A DNA stretch of 64,000 nucleotides, from contig NC_060202.1 in NCBI RefSeq assembly GCF_020623625.1, positions 1,301,001 to 1,365,000 on the forward strand, given 5' to 3'. Positions 39,301 through 49,860 of this stretch are shown one piece after another. A program made the position numbers and the translations under genes. The stretch comes from Saccharomycodes ludwigii. Taxonomy: Eukaryota > Ascomycota > Saccharomycetes > Saccharomycodales > Saccharomycodaceae. How positions within the stretch are numbered: the stretch's first letter is position 1; each line of letters opens with the position of its first letter. The notes beneath the pieces are model-generated. The model had not been told where the DNA came from. It searched no databases and saw nothing but the letters and a program-made list of their open reading frames with translations.

Positions 39301-40548
39301 ATGCAATTCAAATATCAATTGAGTTTATTATTACCATTATTTTTGTCTTTTGTTGGCAACAACATAGTTGAAGCCCATAAGGTCATTGACAATCCAACTT
39401 TAGAGGATATTTGGGACCAAGATTGGCCATATCAAGGTGTGGAAACATTTGCTCATTTGCCACATACCAAGTGTTTGTTACATCCAGATGTCGAATTTGA
39501 CATAGGTATTATCGGTGTTCCATTTGATACTGCTACCACCTATAGACCAGGTGCAAGATTTGGTCCCAGTGCCATCCGTAAAGGTTCTCAAAGACAGAAC
39601 TCTTTACGCGGATTTAATTTTAGAGCCGATATTAACCCATATACAAGCTGGGCTAAGGTTATTGATTGCGGCGATATTCCAGTTACCCCTATGGATAATG
39701 ACATCGCTTTAAAGATGATGACCAAAGCTTTTGAAAGTTTGCTTTTAGAAAGAAACGGGACTGCCAATAGCACGAGCAGTAGCGGTAAAACTGTGCTACC
39801 ACCTAGATTGATGTCATTGGGCGGGGATCACAGTATTTTATTGCCTATTTTAAGAGCGTTACACAAAGTTTATGGTAGAATTACTGTGGTTCATTTTGAT
39901 TCGCATTTAGACACTTGGTCAGCTAAGACAAGTTATCCTGGTTATTGGCACAGTGATACCAGTGAATTTACTCATGGTTCTATGTTGTGGTCTGCTGCCA
40001 AAGAGGGTTTATTGGCAGAATCTAATAATTTACATGTGGGATTAAGAACTCGATTGGCTGGATGGGAAGATTATGATGTGGATGATGATACTGGTTTTAC
40101 AAGAATTGAAGCGGACGAGATCCTTGAATTAGGTGTTAAAGGTATGGCTGACAAGATTTTATCTATTGTGCCCAAAGATAAACCAGTTTATGTCAGTGTT
40201 GATATTGACGTTATTGATCCTGGTTCTGCTCCAGGTACTGGTACTATGGAATGTGGTGGATTCCTAACCAGAGAATTAATTTATATGTTGAGACAAATGG
40301 AAAATTTAAACATTGTCGGTGGTGACGTTGTCGAAGTCGCTCCCGCATACGATCCATTAGAAATCACCTCTCTAGCTGGCGCACAAGTTGCCTATGAATT
40401 GATTACTAATATGGTGAAACATGGTCCTGTTGACGAGAGTTTAATTAAAAGAACTGGCTCAACAGAACTCGGTGACAATGTTGTTGTTAAAGACGAGGAA
40501 GAGAGAATTGGGAGCAGAGTAAGACATCATATTTTTAATAATTTTTGA
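39301..40548 (+). CDS. Secreted agmatinase/guanidinobutyrase-type ureohydrolase
   Basis: This 415-residue arginase-superfamily enzyme is of the agmatinase subgroup. It should hydrolyse a guanidino compound to urea and an amine. All manganese ligands are present: H177 in GGDHS, D200, H202 and D204 in HFDSHLDT, and D301 and D303 in [10 protein letters not shown]. Residues 1-25 form a signal peptide ending in an Ala/His-rich site, and a loop insert at 150-165 carries two N-glycosylation sequons (N152, N156), which fits entry into the secretory pathway. S. cerevisiae has only arginase Car1 in this fold; related fungi have agmatinase-like and 4-guanidinobutyrase (Kluyveromyces lactis Gbu1) proteins. 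The substrate cannot be decided by eye. Confidence 0.87.
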   Translation: MQFKYQLSLLLPLFLSFVGNNIVEAHKVIDNPTLEDIWDQDWPYQGVETFAHLPHTKCLLHPDVEFDIGIIGVPFDTATTYRPGARFGPSAIRKGSQRQNSLRGFNFRADINPYTSWAKVIDCGDIPVTPMDNDIALKMMTKAFESLLLERNGTANSTSSSGKTVLPPRLMSLGGDHSILLPILRALHKVYGRITVVHFDSHLDTWSAKTSYPGYWHSDTSEFTHGSMLWSAAKEGLLAESNNLHVGLRTRLAGWEDYDVDDDTGFTRIEADEILELGVKGMADKILSIVPKDKPVYVSVDIDVIDPGSAPGTGTMECGGFLTRELIYMLRQMENLNIVGGDVVEVAPAYDPLEITSLAGAQVAYELITNMVKHGPVDESLIKRTGSTELGDNVVVKDEEERIGSRVRHHIFNNF

Positions 40549-41351
40549 AAAAAAAAATGTATATATATATATATATTTAAGTTATTTAGTCCAAGGTTGC
40601 ATATAGCCGTGGTATAACAGAGTGTATGCCCTTTATCAGAAATTGATAATTAAAAACTACAAAATACAGACGTTACTAATAACTAGCTTTAATGAAGAAT
40701 AAATAGGTACTATATTAGTTATATAGTAAATGTTAAATAATTAAAAAAATACAATAAAAAAATCTTTTTTCTATTTTATGGTCTCATTGAACTTTCTGTG
40801 TTAGTGGCATTAACAATAATAGTAGTGATTTCTTTTTTTCTTTTGGCTATTCGTCTTGCGATAATAATTAATTGTCGAGTTACGTGTAATGTTTAGCGTA
40901 TGTGTGTGGGGGTAAAAGGATAAGGGAAATAATCAAATTATGCAATATGCAGCTTCTTTTAAAAACAGTGAATGAAAAGGGTGATTCCGTCCTTTCCCCC
41001 GTTTTATACATTTTTTATATTACAATCCCTACATCGAATATTATGAATCATCCCATGTTAATTTTTGTTTTTTTTTTTTTTTTTTCTGGAAGATGGGTGT
41101 TCATGGATGTATGGATGTTTTAAAAGATTTTAAATAAAAAAAAAAAGAAGGGATAGGTGTTAACGTAATAAGTGAACTAAAAATACACGGATTAGAAAGT
41201 AATTTTAAACAAAGAAAAAAAAAAAAAGCTTGTGATTACGCTTAGAAATGGACAAAGGCGTGTTTATTAGATTAAAAGGTGCGATGTAGAATATGATGTA
41301 GAAAACATTATTATTATTATTAGCGCTACTATCGATTCTAAATAAGTTTAC

Positions 41352-41390
<39 letters not shown>

Positions 41391-41888
41391 GTCTATCTTG
41401 GAAAAGTTGGACATTTGAAACAAAAAATGACATTTATGTTTACGTAAATAATTCAGATACATGTCTTTACAGAGATGTAAGGTTGTTTCATGATTTAGTA
41501 CTAGCTAATGCTTACTTAGATAAGGCCTTTTTTTTATTAACGCTTTTCTTTTTTGTTAAACTTTTTATGTAAAGCAGTAAATCTATTTTTAATACTTATT
41601 ATCTGCAATTATTTATTTGTCATTATTTTCCATCCCTTTTTTAATAATATTTATTGAATTATCAAAAAGAGAAAGAAAAAAAAAAACTTTTATAAGAAAG
41701 AAGGAAAGAAAAAAAGATATAATATCAATTAATATATTAGCTAAGCCAGGCAAAAAAAAAAAAAAAAGAAAAAAAAAAAATAAAAAGACAGGGAAAAGGA
41801 AAAAAGAGAAAAAAAAAAAAAAAAATATAAATAATACTAACAATAACAATAATAATAATAAATTAGAATCATTAAACCAATAATATAA
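40549..41888. other. Intergenic, ureohydrolase to PH-like gene
   Basis: This 1.34-kb tandem spacer starts with (TA)n at 40560-40577, a likely 3'-end element. It contains A-rich and purine-rich tracts, notably about 41664-41825 just upstream of the next gene, and an (ATT)n tract near 41356-41390. An 85-codon minus-strand frame at 41205-41462 is mostly poly-Asn and Phe and I do not accept it. No tRNA boxes are seen. Confidence 0.55.
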
Positions 41889-43532
41889 ATGTCACAGATA
41901 GAACATACTATTCCCAGAATGAGTGGCACTGAAATGGAAGAGTGGCAAGTCAAGCCTAGCCTTTCTGATGAAACTTTAAGTAGTAGCAACAGCTCCGAAA
42001 GCGTTGTTAGCAGTAATGCTAGTAGCACCACTGCTAATAACCCCATTTTATTAGCTGCATCTGCTGCTGCCACTGCTAAAAGAACAGCCTCAACGACGTC
42101 AGACACCAAAATGCTGAAAATCACAACGGCAAAATCAAATATCGATAATTCTAACAATGCTGTTAATAATAATAACAACAGCAATAATACTACAACTAAT
42201 GTAAATGCAATAGCGATTTCATCAACTTCTCAAAATGATAATGCAAACAACGGATCTGTTACTGGGGTACTATCTTCCTCTCATAACAATGATAGTACAG
42301 GTAATACAAATGTCATTCCTAATAATAGTAACAACAACAAAAAACTAACAAACAATATCAAGAAGGTGACAAGTGTTACCAGCACTGCTAGTGCGAACAA
42401 AAATACATTGAATAAGATAGATTCTTCATCTACTTCATCTACTGTTTTTAAAACGGTATCAGGTTCTAATTCAAGTTTATTGAAAGTCGACTCCACCAAT
42501 TCAGCATCAAGATCACAAAGTAATGACTCTTGTGACATAGACTATGAAGTTTTCCAATGGATTGATCCCTATCCTAGCAAGCCACCAAGTTATAAATCAG
42601 TTAATCCCAATAGAAGAATCACATATCCAATATATGAAAATGTTACGCCAGAAAGTGGTAATAATAACGGTGTAATGACTCCCCCTGCATATTCTCCCAC
42701 TGTGGACTGCGTTACGGTTGTTTCTTTAAAGCCAGAATGGATAACACCATATGATGCGTCTACAGTTAAGCATTGGAAAAATTTTGTTATGGAAATTAAT
42801 TCCACTCAGTTAAATTTCTATTATATTGATCCATCACTAACCAAGGCAATTAAAAATTATTCTAATGGCCCCGAGGACCAATTTGAAGCGTATGAACGAA
42901 AAAATAGTTCTGGAAGTCCTGGTGGCGGTAGATCTAGAAGCTCTAGTTTAAATTTAATAAAAAGCAATTCCAATAGCAGCAGTAAAGACTATCATCATTA
43001 TCATCACTACCATAACCCTTTCATTGCCCTATCTACCAGAACAACATACCAGTTCAATAAAGCGGACCAACAATATATTTCCAACAAAATCCAACAAAAT
43101 AGAAAAAGATATTTGACTAATGATAGAATTTATAGAAGTTATTCTTTACAATATGCAAAATTTGGTATTCCGATGGATTACGACAAGAAGTTTTTTGTTT
43201 TACGATTAAGATGTGAATTAGAGCAATTTATGATTAGTTTTGCTCATGTTGATAACTTAATTGATTGGTCTGTTTATTTAAGTATTGGGATTGGTGTATC
43301 GTTAGACCTAGACTTTAGAGAGATGCCAAACTATAGAGTTGTTCCACGGAGAAGGAGAAGAAGAAATGGAAGAACAGGTAACCATCGACATAGTAATGAG
43401 ACTGGTAGAACAGAAAGAAGAAAAAGAAGTCCGTCTGCTTTTTCTCTGTTTGATAATAACGTCAATAATAACGTCAATAATAATGTTCAAGATCAAAGAA
43501 ACCATCATATTGAACAAATTTTGAACATTGAA

Positions 43533-43569
<37 letters not shown>

Positions 43570-45299
43570 CCTCCAAAGATAACAGGGCTGTCACTACCAA
43601 CAATAATACTACTGCCACCACCCCAACCACCATCCCTAAGACTTCTTCTTCTTCTGCTACCGTCCAAAAGAAAATCGATCCAATGTGCTATGCCACTATT
43701 CATACAGTTTCAGGAAACACTTTAATGTATGATGCATCTACAAATGAATTCTGCACAAAAACAGTAGTTATTCAACAGAATCAAGCGTCAGGTCTTTTGC
43801 CTAACGCAGGGACTATTAAGGGTAATATTGTTTCAGGAAATGCAAAATTTACGACAGTTACTAACAACAACAATAGGACTTCAAACGGCACTACTGTAAT
43901 ATCTAATACCACGCGTAAAAGAAGCAGCTCATCTAGTAGTTTTAAAGAGACTTTGAAAAACATTTTTCGTTTTGATAATCGCGGTACATGTAACAACAAT
44001 ACTATTCGTAGTAGAGCCACGGGAGTAAATGCTCTGAAACCTAAACCTAGGTTAGACAAATGCTCGAATTCCGAACCAATAGTGCCCACAAAAGCAGCTT
44101 TAAGTAGCGTTGGGAGGGCAAATGTTGCTTCTACTGTAAGTTCTAACTTCACCAAGAATGATGATGGTGCTAATAACGACAGTAGTAATAAAAACGATGA
44201 AACTAGTACCATAACATCACAAAACAATACCCTAAATAGTACACTTTCTAATGTAAATGATACCACCACCACTAATATTACTACTACTACTAGTAACAAT
44301 AATTACGAGAGTGATACTGATGCTGATAACGGAGAGGATAATAACACATTACCCTCCAATGATATTACCACAACTATTACTAATACCTCTACAATTTCAC
44401 CAGAAGCACATATTCCTGATGAAAAACTAAAACCTTTCCCAATCGATTCATCAGAAAGTAACAGTCAATTGCGTCCACAGGTTGTAAGCACTAATTCGGG
44501 ATTACAGGCATTAAAAGATGATTTGAATGAATTACAATACATTATCGAAGAAAATACTGAGGAAACGGAGCAAAATGAAGACGGAGTAACAAACTTGTTA
44601 TTACGCAACGGTGAAGAAGATTCCGATGGAGATTTTGAAGACGATGAAGACAACCTAAGCCTATCAGCATCTCCTGAGAATCATCCTGGTAATAACACTA
44701 GAACTTCAGTATATGTACAAGAAGGTATTTATCGAGATAGTGATGACGATGAGGAAGAAGAAGAAGAAGAAAACGACAATTATTATACTCATCGAGAATC
44801 AGCTCGTGATAGGGATGCGTACAGAGGAAGGGCAACCAGCGTTACCTCTAATTTGAGTAATATACCTTACGGTAGCGAAGATTTAAAGTGGGAACCTGCA
44901 AGAAAGGAGATGAGCAGGAGAAGATATATCAGAGATTCTTTAAGATGTATTAAGCCATTATCTAGCAATGATAGTTGGGTAGGTAAAGTGCTTGTTCGTC
45001 CAACTCAATTCCCTAAATTTACAACCATTAATCCGCCAATATCTGGTTTTGATTATCAAAACAGTGGTACTAAAAAGAATAACAAAGATACCGATCGTAG
45101 TATTAAAAGTGCACCATTTTCTAGTAGTTCTAAAAATTCATTTTTTAAGTTTAGTTCTAAAACTAATCTAAAATTGGCTCCTACTTTCAAAAATGAGATT
45201 GAGTACGATGGAGAAATCTTATTAGCCAAATGCAAAAACCATTATGTTATGCCATATATTGTAGGTCCGACAGAATTATTGAAGGTGGATTTAAGGTAA
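41889..45299 (+). CDS. YHR131C/YNL144C-family protein with PH-like region and PPxY motifs
   Basis: This 1136-residue protein corresponds to the uncharacterised duplicate pair YHR131C (850 residues) and YNL144C (740). The first 210 residues are Ser/Thr/Asn-rich. The conserved part begins near 218 (YEVFQWIDPYPSKPPSYKS). Two PPxY motifs, PPSY and PPAY, are potential binding sites for Rsp5-type WW domains. The PH-like region spans about 275-490 with an insert, from EWITPYDASTVKHWKNFVME to FVLRLRCELEQFMISFAHVD. The rest is low complexity, with an (AAT)n-coded Asn run, a basic RRRRR patch and an acidic stretch near 905-965. The C-terminal 120 residues look conserved again. It follows ASI2 and the ureohydrolase; ECM14 (YHR132C) is nearby as in yeast. 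Confidence 0.82.
43534..43566. repeat. (AAT)n coding repeat
   Basis: About eleven AAT codons in a row encode poly-Asn in the PH-like protein. Confidence 0.85.
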
Positions 45300-45488
45300 T
45301 AGATAAGGACAAATAAAAATGTTGAATGGCAGAGTCGTTTTTTTTCGTTTTTTGTTTTATGTGCTTTTTCCAATTTATATATATATATATATATATTTAT
45401 GCATACACACATACGTACATCCCTAAAAAATATAAATTGCATTTTTAAAGTTATATATTTCTTACCAAATTGTAATACTGCATAAAGT

Positions 45489-45920
45489 TTATATTAACAT
45501 ACAATTGAAAAAGATTATTGAACCTAAACCGAATAAAATCATCAAACCTTTATTAAACCCGTTTGCATCTTCAGGATTAAACTCTAAATTACCAATGCTT
45601 GGTGGATTGCCATGGATCTTGGAGAGCTTGGTTGAATTATTATTCGAGATTAACCTCTGAAACTTATTTTTTATATTATTAGATAAATGTACTTGGATTT
45701 TTCGTATTGTAGCATTTGGATTAATATTTAACAAGCATAAACTGCTTGTATCCTCCTTACAATTAGCATTAAATAAAAACTTTATTAGTAACAAAATGCC
45801 TATGATAGTTAATAAACCAGAAACAATTGTGTGTTTAAGTTTTTTTTTTTGCTTGATAGTATTAACAGTAGCTTGTTTTGTTTCAATTGGTTTCTGCTGA
45901 TTGTTTGTAGAATGCAACAT
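45489..45920 (-). CDS. Small two-span membrane protein, unknown function
   Basis: This 143-residue protein starts at a good ATG. It has a basic, polar N-terminus (KQKKKLKH), a hydrophobic helix at about 31-50, a polar loop with three Cys and several Asn, and a C-terminal hydrophobic helix at 124-143 that runs to the last residue. I do not recognise a family. Position and orientation, between the YNL144C-type gene and LSM7 (YNL147W), are those of S. cerevisiae YNL146W, a small ER-localised protein, so it may be its counterpart; this is inference from order only. The terminal four residues CMLI resemble a CAAX box but lie within the hydrophobic helix. Confidence 0.6.
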   Translation of the reverse strand: MLHSTNNQQKPIETKQATVNTIKQKKKLKHTIVSGLLTIIGILLLIKFLFNANCKEDTSSLCLLNINPNATIRKIQVHLSNNIKNKFQRLISNNNSTKLSKIHGNPPSIGNLEFNPEDANGFNKGLMILFGLGSIIFFNCMLI

Positions 45921-46418
45921 TTTCTGAGAATTACAAAATATTATATTTTGTGTTCTATGTTTAATTTCTTTTTTTTTTTTATAAAAATACGATGCAAAGC
46001 TAATGCTATAAAATTTGTGATTATTCTTCTTCTCAAGAAGTCCTTAGTAGATAGGGGGCAGTGGTAGTTGTTTTAGCTAATTTATTTGTATATTGTATTT
46101 TTTTTTATCCCTTTTGAATTCGATTGAGTTTCGTGGTCTGCCAGCTTGAACAATATCAATATTTTAAACTCACAGCAAAATATTTCCAATGTATCCGGGT
46201 TATCTTTATTGGACAAAAATACCCCTGTTAGGGCTATAATGTTTTTTTTTTCTTTTTTCTTTTTTCTTTTTTTGAAGCTACAATGCTAAAACAAATAATA
46301 TTTTTTCAAGACACGATTAAATAGAATTCTCTTATCTTATTGATTACGTACTGTATGGTGGCAAGCCAAGTAGTAGATCAAAAGAAAGAAAGAAAGAAAG
46401 AAAAAAAAAAGCACTGAA
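45921..46418. other. Intergenic, divergent promoters of small membrane protein and DUF2009 gene
   Basis: This 498-bp spacer has T-runs near 45969-45980 and 46242-46273 and a purine repeat (gaaa)n just before 46410. A PACE-like GGTGGCAAG lies at 46357-46365, about 55 bp upstream of the DUF2009 start; the last base differs from the Rpn4 consensus GGTGGCAAA. No gene is seen. Confidence 0.5.
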
Positions 46419-48254
46419 ATGATGAATACATTGGGAAATTTTAAAACTAAACGTACTTTAAAAGAAATTCTAGATTCCGAATACATACCAAATGATAAAG
46501 ATGAGGAATTTGAATTTGAGGCCGAAGATGAAACAGAAAAAGAAGACATTAATTCGCATGATCCATTGCTTTGCATTGAATGCAAAGATATGAAGACTGA
46601 AATTATTTGTAAAGATTGTGAAGAACCATTTTGTGTTGTCTGCTTTGATATGATTCATAGAAATGGTAAAAGGAAAACACATGATTTTATCAAATTAACA
46701 TTAGAAGAAAATCAGCAAGAGAAAACTGAAAATATTAACACATCATCCACTCATACTGACGATATCACAATTGATAACAATAATTCCAAATTTGGTGTTA
46801 GTGATAGTAGTGATTTTAAAGATCAAAATTCTAATTCTATTGATGACCAAATGTTAAATACTTTAATAGCACATTCTGAATACATTCCATTGAGATTAAC
46901 ATACGAAGAAAGGCATTTGCTAAGACTATTGGAAGCTGCATTGCAAGTTAGCGAGTATACGGATAAAGTGGATATTTTATCTTACGGTTCTAAAGCTAAA
47001 AAGATTGTCGCACAATTAAAGGAGATGTGTTCTGTTTTATGTGGTTTAGCAGTTGCTTCCAACATGAAGATAGGCGCTAAACTAATTGAAATGAAAAACT
47101 TTAGTGATATTTCTAGTTGGTTTCAGGAAATTTTTGAGATTGGTAGGCGTTATAAAATTATGAATCCGGATAGAATGAGGGATACATATGGGAAGCTATG
47201 CTATATGGTTATGGATTCAAGATTACCACAAATCGAGGACCACATGGAGTTTCACTTATATAAACCAATTAAAACAGTATCTAGTTATTTGAATTTCAAG
47301 GATCCCAATTCACTCAATATGTTTAAGGAAAAATCGATTTTGTATGCTACATGTCATATTTCTCCTGTGGGTAAAAGTAGACAAGAAATCAACCGATTAA
47401 TTAAGCAGAAAGAAAGAGCAATTGAATATATTGCCTCTAAATATCACTCTTCAAAAATTGATAGGGAAGAAATTCGCCAAGTTTTATACTCCATTGGCGA
47501 TTATAATGCATATATTAAAATGAACCGGGAGCCGATTACTAGGATGATAGAGAGACTCAAGCTTTTCGCTCAACCTGAGATTGTATCTAGATACTCAATT
47601 GGCATTCAATATGGCCGTGCAGGTGCCAGATTAACCCATGATCATAATAGACAATGGAATTATGTTCAGCAATCATTAACTTTGTGGAGCGTAATTCAAA
47701 GAGAAATGATTCATTTATGGTATATTGCAGATTATGACTTGTTTGATGGTAATTCATACAAATTGGCATCGACAGGTCAAGGGTTGAACCGAATCAAAGC
47801 ATGTCCTCAACTATACAAGATTATGCATCAAATCTTGCATGAATGTCGTTCTAAATGTGACAGTTGGGTTGGTTCCAGTGTTGTTCACTTGGGCGATGAT
47901 GCGGTTCCTAATGCATTGTTTTTTTTGGATAAGTATACTCAGGTACCAAGTATTTTAATCCCATTTGATCAAACTTTAATGAAAATTGATGATTTGGTTG
48001 GAAATGACAAAGAGATTTTAGATTACATTAATAAAGTTTACGGATCAGTCGATGATTTAAAACTAACGATTTTACAAGACGCATTTGCTCATATGTTTGA
48101 TGGGTCCGGTGCTGATAATTTCTATATGAGCGGTTCTTGTATTGATGGTAGATTAACAAGTGCGTGGAACCATACTAATCAAATCTCTAAAAAAAAATAT
48201 TATAATATTTTTTTAATGTGTGGTTTCATTGGATTTAATGGAGAAGGCTATTGA
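46419..48254 (+). CDS. B-box zinc finger plus DUF2009 protein
   Basis: This 611-residue protein is of a family found in many eukaryotes but, to my knowledge, not in S. cerevisiae. An N-terminal B-box-like zinc module spans residues 52-88 with ligands C52, C55, C64, C67, C72, C75, H80 and H88. An acidic segment precedes it and a Ser/Asn/Asp-rich linker follows (about 100-155). The large C-terminal domain (about 160-611) matches DUF2009 (Pfam PF09418), with YEERHLLRLLEAALQVSEY, KSRQEINRLIKQKERAIEYI, YSIGIQYGRAGARLTHDH and SWVGSSVVHLGDDAVPNALF. Function is unknown; database labels as a protein kinase have no support from motifs I can see. It lies just upstream of ARP1 on the same strand. Confidence 0.87.
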   Translation: MMNTLGNFKTKRTLKEILDSEYIPNDKDEEFEFEAEDETEKEDINSHDPLLCIECKDMKTEIICKDCEEPFCVVCFDMIHRNGKRKTHDFIKLTLEENQQEKTENINTSSTHTDDITIDNNNSKFGVSDSSDFKDQNSNSIDDQMLNTLIAHSEYIPLRLTYEERHLLRLLEAALQVSEYTDKVDILSYGSKAKKIVAQLKEMCSVLCGLAVASNMKIGAKLIEMKNFSDISSWFQEIFEIGRRYKIMNPDRMRDTYGKLCYMVMDSRLPQIEDHMEFHLYKPIKTVSSYLNFKDPNSLNMFKEKSILYATCHISPVGKSRQEINRLIKQKERAIEYIASKYHSSKIDREEIRQVLYSIGDYNAYIKMNREPITRMIERLKLFAQPEIVSRYSIGIQYGRAGARLTHDHNRQWNYVQQSLTLWSVIQREMIHLWYIADYDLFDGNSYKLASTGQGLNRIKACPQLYKIMHQILHECRSKCDSWVGSSVVHLGDDAVPNALFFLDKYTQVPSILIPFDQTLMKIDDLVGNDKEILDYINKVYGSVDDLKLTILQDAFAHMFDGSGADNFYMSGSCIDGRLTSAWNHTNQISKKKYYNIFLMCGFIGFNGEGY

Positions 48255-48376
48255 TAAGAGATGTGTTTTTGGGTTTTACGTATAAAGCTTTATTTCAAAT
48301 TTATATAGTATTTTATTTACAATGTAAAGATTGACGTAATTGATATATTATTAAATGGAAAAAAGTTGAAGAAAAC

Positions 48377-48415
<39 letters not shown>

Positions 48416-48550
48416 TAGTAGTAGTAGTAGTAGTAATAGTTAATGTTCCTTTGATTCAACTATGTATTTTTAAAATCTTTTGTACCGATATTAAAGATTT
48501 TTCAAGAATTACTAAAATTACCGTAACTAATAGCCAACTAAACCAACTTG
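48255..48550. other. Intergenic, DUF2009-ARP1
   Basis: This 296-bp tandem spacer contains T31 at 48383-48413 directly followed by an (AGT)n repeat to about 48434. It holds the ARP1 promoter. Confidence 0.65.
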
Positions 48551-49801
48551 ATGAGTGAATACACCGAGGTTTTATATAACCAACCGATTGTAATAGACAA
48601 TGGTACAGGTATAATCAAAGCAGGGTTTAGCGGAGAGACAAAACCAACAACTTTTGAGTTTAATATAATAGGTGTGCCCAAATATAAAAAAATTATGACT
48701 ACTGCAACCTCAAATAAGGACTCCAAGAATAATAACACTAATTCCGCAAACGTTAACTCTCAAACTTCAGCTACTCTAGAAAGCAGCAACAATATCACCA
48801 TTAATACCGGTATTAATGAAAGATATGTAGGGAATCATGCACAACAAAATAGAGGAATATTAAAATTACAATGTCCCATGGAAAATGGAACTATTACGAA
48901 TTGGAATGATATGGAATTGATATGGCAATATATTTTGAATAATAGGCTAAATTTGAAATCACAAGATGATATTCAGGAGCACCCATTACTTATTACCGAG
49001 GTTCCCATGAATCAAAGGAAAAACAGAGCAATAATGTGCGAGATACTCTTTGAAAATATAGAAGTTCCTGCAGTGTACGTTGCGATTCCTGGTATATTAT
49101 CTCTTTACAGCAGTGGTAGAACAACTGGTTGTATATTAGATAGCGGAGAGGGATGCAGCTATGCAGTATCGGTTTATGATGGATACCACATTCCGACATC
49201 AATAAAAAGAATTGATGTTGGTGGCAGTCATATAACTGATAGTTTACAATTATTATTAAGGAAATATAATGGTATATCTTTATTTTCAAGTAGCGAACGA
49301 GAATTATGTAGAATGATCAAAGAAACTGCATGCTATGTTTCTCCAAAAGATAACCATTACGAACAACAAATAATAGCTGCAGCACAGAAGTTTCGCTTAC
49401 CCGATGGCCAAATTATTCAAATGAATGAAGAGAGATATTTATCACCAGAGATACTTTTCAAGCCACAAAACTTTGGATTGGAATGCTTGGGAATACACAA
49501 TTTGGTACATCAGAGTATTAATAAAGTGGATATAGAATTACGTTCGACCCTATATGAGAATATAATATTGACAGGAGGGAACACAGTAATGGAGAACTTT
49601 GGAGAAAGATTATGCACAGAGTTAACACCATTGATACATGAAGGGACTTCCTTAAAACTATATGCGCCACCAGAAAGAAAATATTCTTCTTGGGTTGGTG
49701 GATCGATACTAGCAGGATTATCTTCTTTCAAAAACATCTGGTTAACTAAGGCAGAATATCAAGAAAATCCTGAACTAATACAAAATCAATTTTTATCATA
49801 A
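48551..49801 (+). CDS. ARP1: Actin-related protein Arp1 (centractin), dynactin filament subunit
   Basis: This 416-residue protein (384 in S. cerevisiae YHR129C) forms the short filament of dynactin, which activates cytoplasmic dynein in nuclear positioning. Actin-fold signatures are clear: IVIDNGTGIIKAGFSGE at the phosphate-1 loop, LLITEVPMNQRKNR, and near the C-terminus ILTGGNTVMENFGERL and YSSWVGGSILAGLSSF. About 34 extra Asn/Ser/Thr-rich residues (within 50-91) sit exactly in the D-loop, between KYKKIM and RYVGNHAQQNRG. The real start is the ATG at 48551. The stop is only 59 bp from that of convergent FUR1. Confidence 0.94.
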   Translation: MSEYTEVLYNQPIVIDNGTGIIKAGFSGETKPTTFEFNIIGVPKYKKIMTTATSNKDSKNNNTNSANVNSQTSATLESSNNITINTGINERYVGNHAQQNRGILKLQCPMENGTITNWNDMELIWQYILNNRLNLKSQDDIQEHPLLITEVPMNQRKNRAIMCEILFENIEVPAVYVAIPGILSLYSSGRTTGCILDSGEGCSYAVSVYDGYHIPTSIKRIDVGGSHITDSLQLLLRKYNGISLFSSSERELCRMIKETACYVSPKDNHYEQQIIAAAQKFRLPDGQIIQMNEERYLSPEILFKPQNFGLECLGIHNLVHQSINKVDIELRSTLYENIILTGGNTVMENFGERLCTELTPLIHEGTSLKLYAPPERKYSSWVGGSILAGLSSFKNIWLTKAEYQENPELIQNQFLS

Positions 49802-49860
49802 CTGAAAACAATTATCAATGTATATATATAATATATGTATAAAAATTTACCTTAATATAA
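49802..49860. terminator. Shared convergent terminator ARP1/FUR1
   Basis: Only 59 bp separate the two stop codons. The gap contains tatatatata at 49821-49830 and atatat soon after, a palindromic efficiency element readable on both strands. Confidence 0.45.

Noticed and set aside
41205-41462. 85-codon minus-strand frame with poly-Asn
   Set aside because: The frame is mostly an (ATT)n repeat and Phe codons, with no domain and no syntenic expectation.
45489-45500. CAAX prenylation signal (CMLI) on the small membrane protein
   Set aside because: The Cys lies inside a continuous hydrophobic helix that reaches the C-terminus, so prenylation is unlikely. It is mentioned only as an oddity.
40549-46418. 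An a-factor (MFA2-type) gene expected near the YNL144C homologue
   Set aside because: I looked for a short frame ending in a CAAX box and for a TGGGATCC-type core of the mature peptide and found none.
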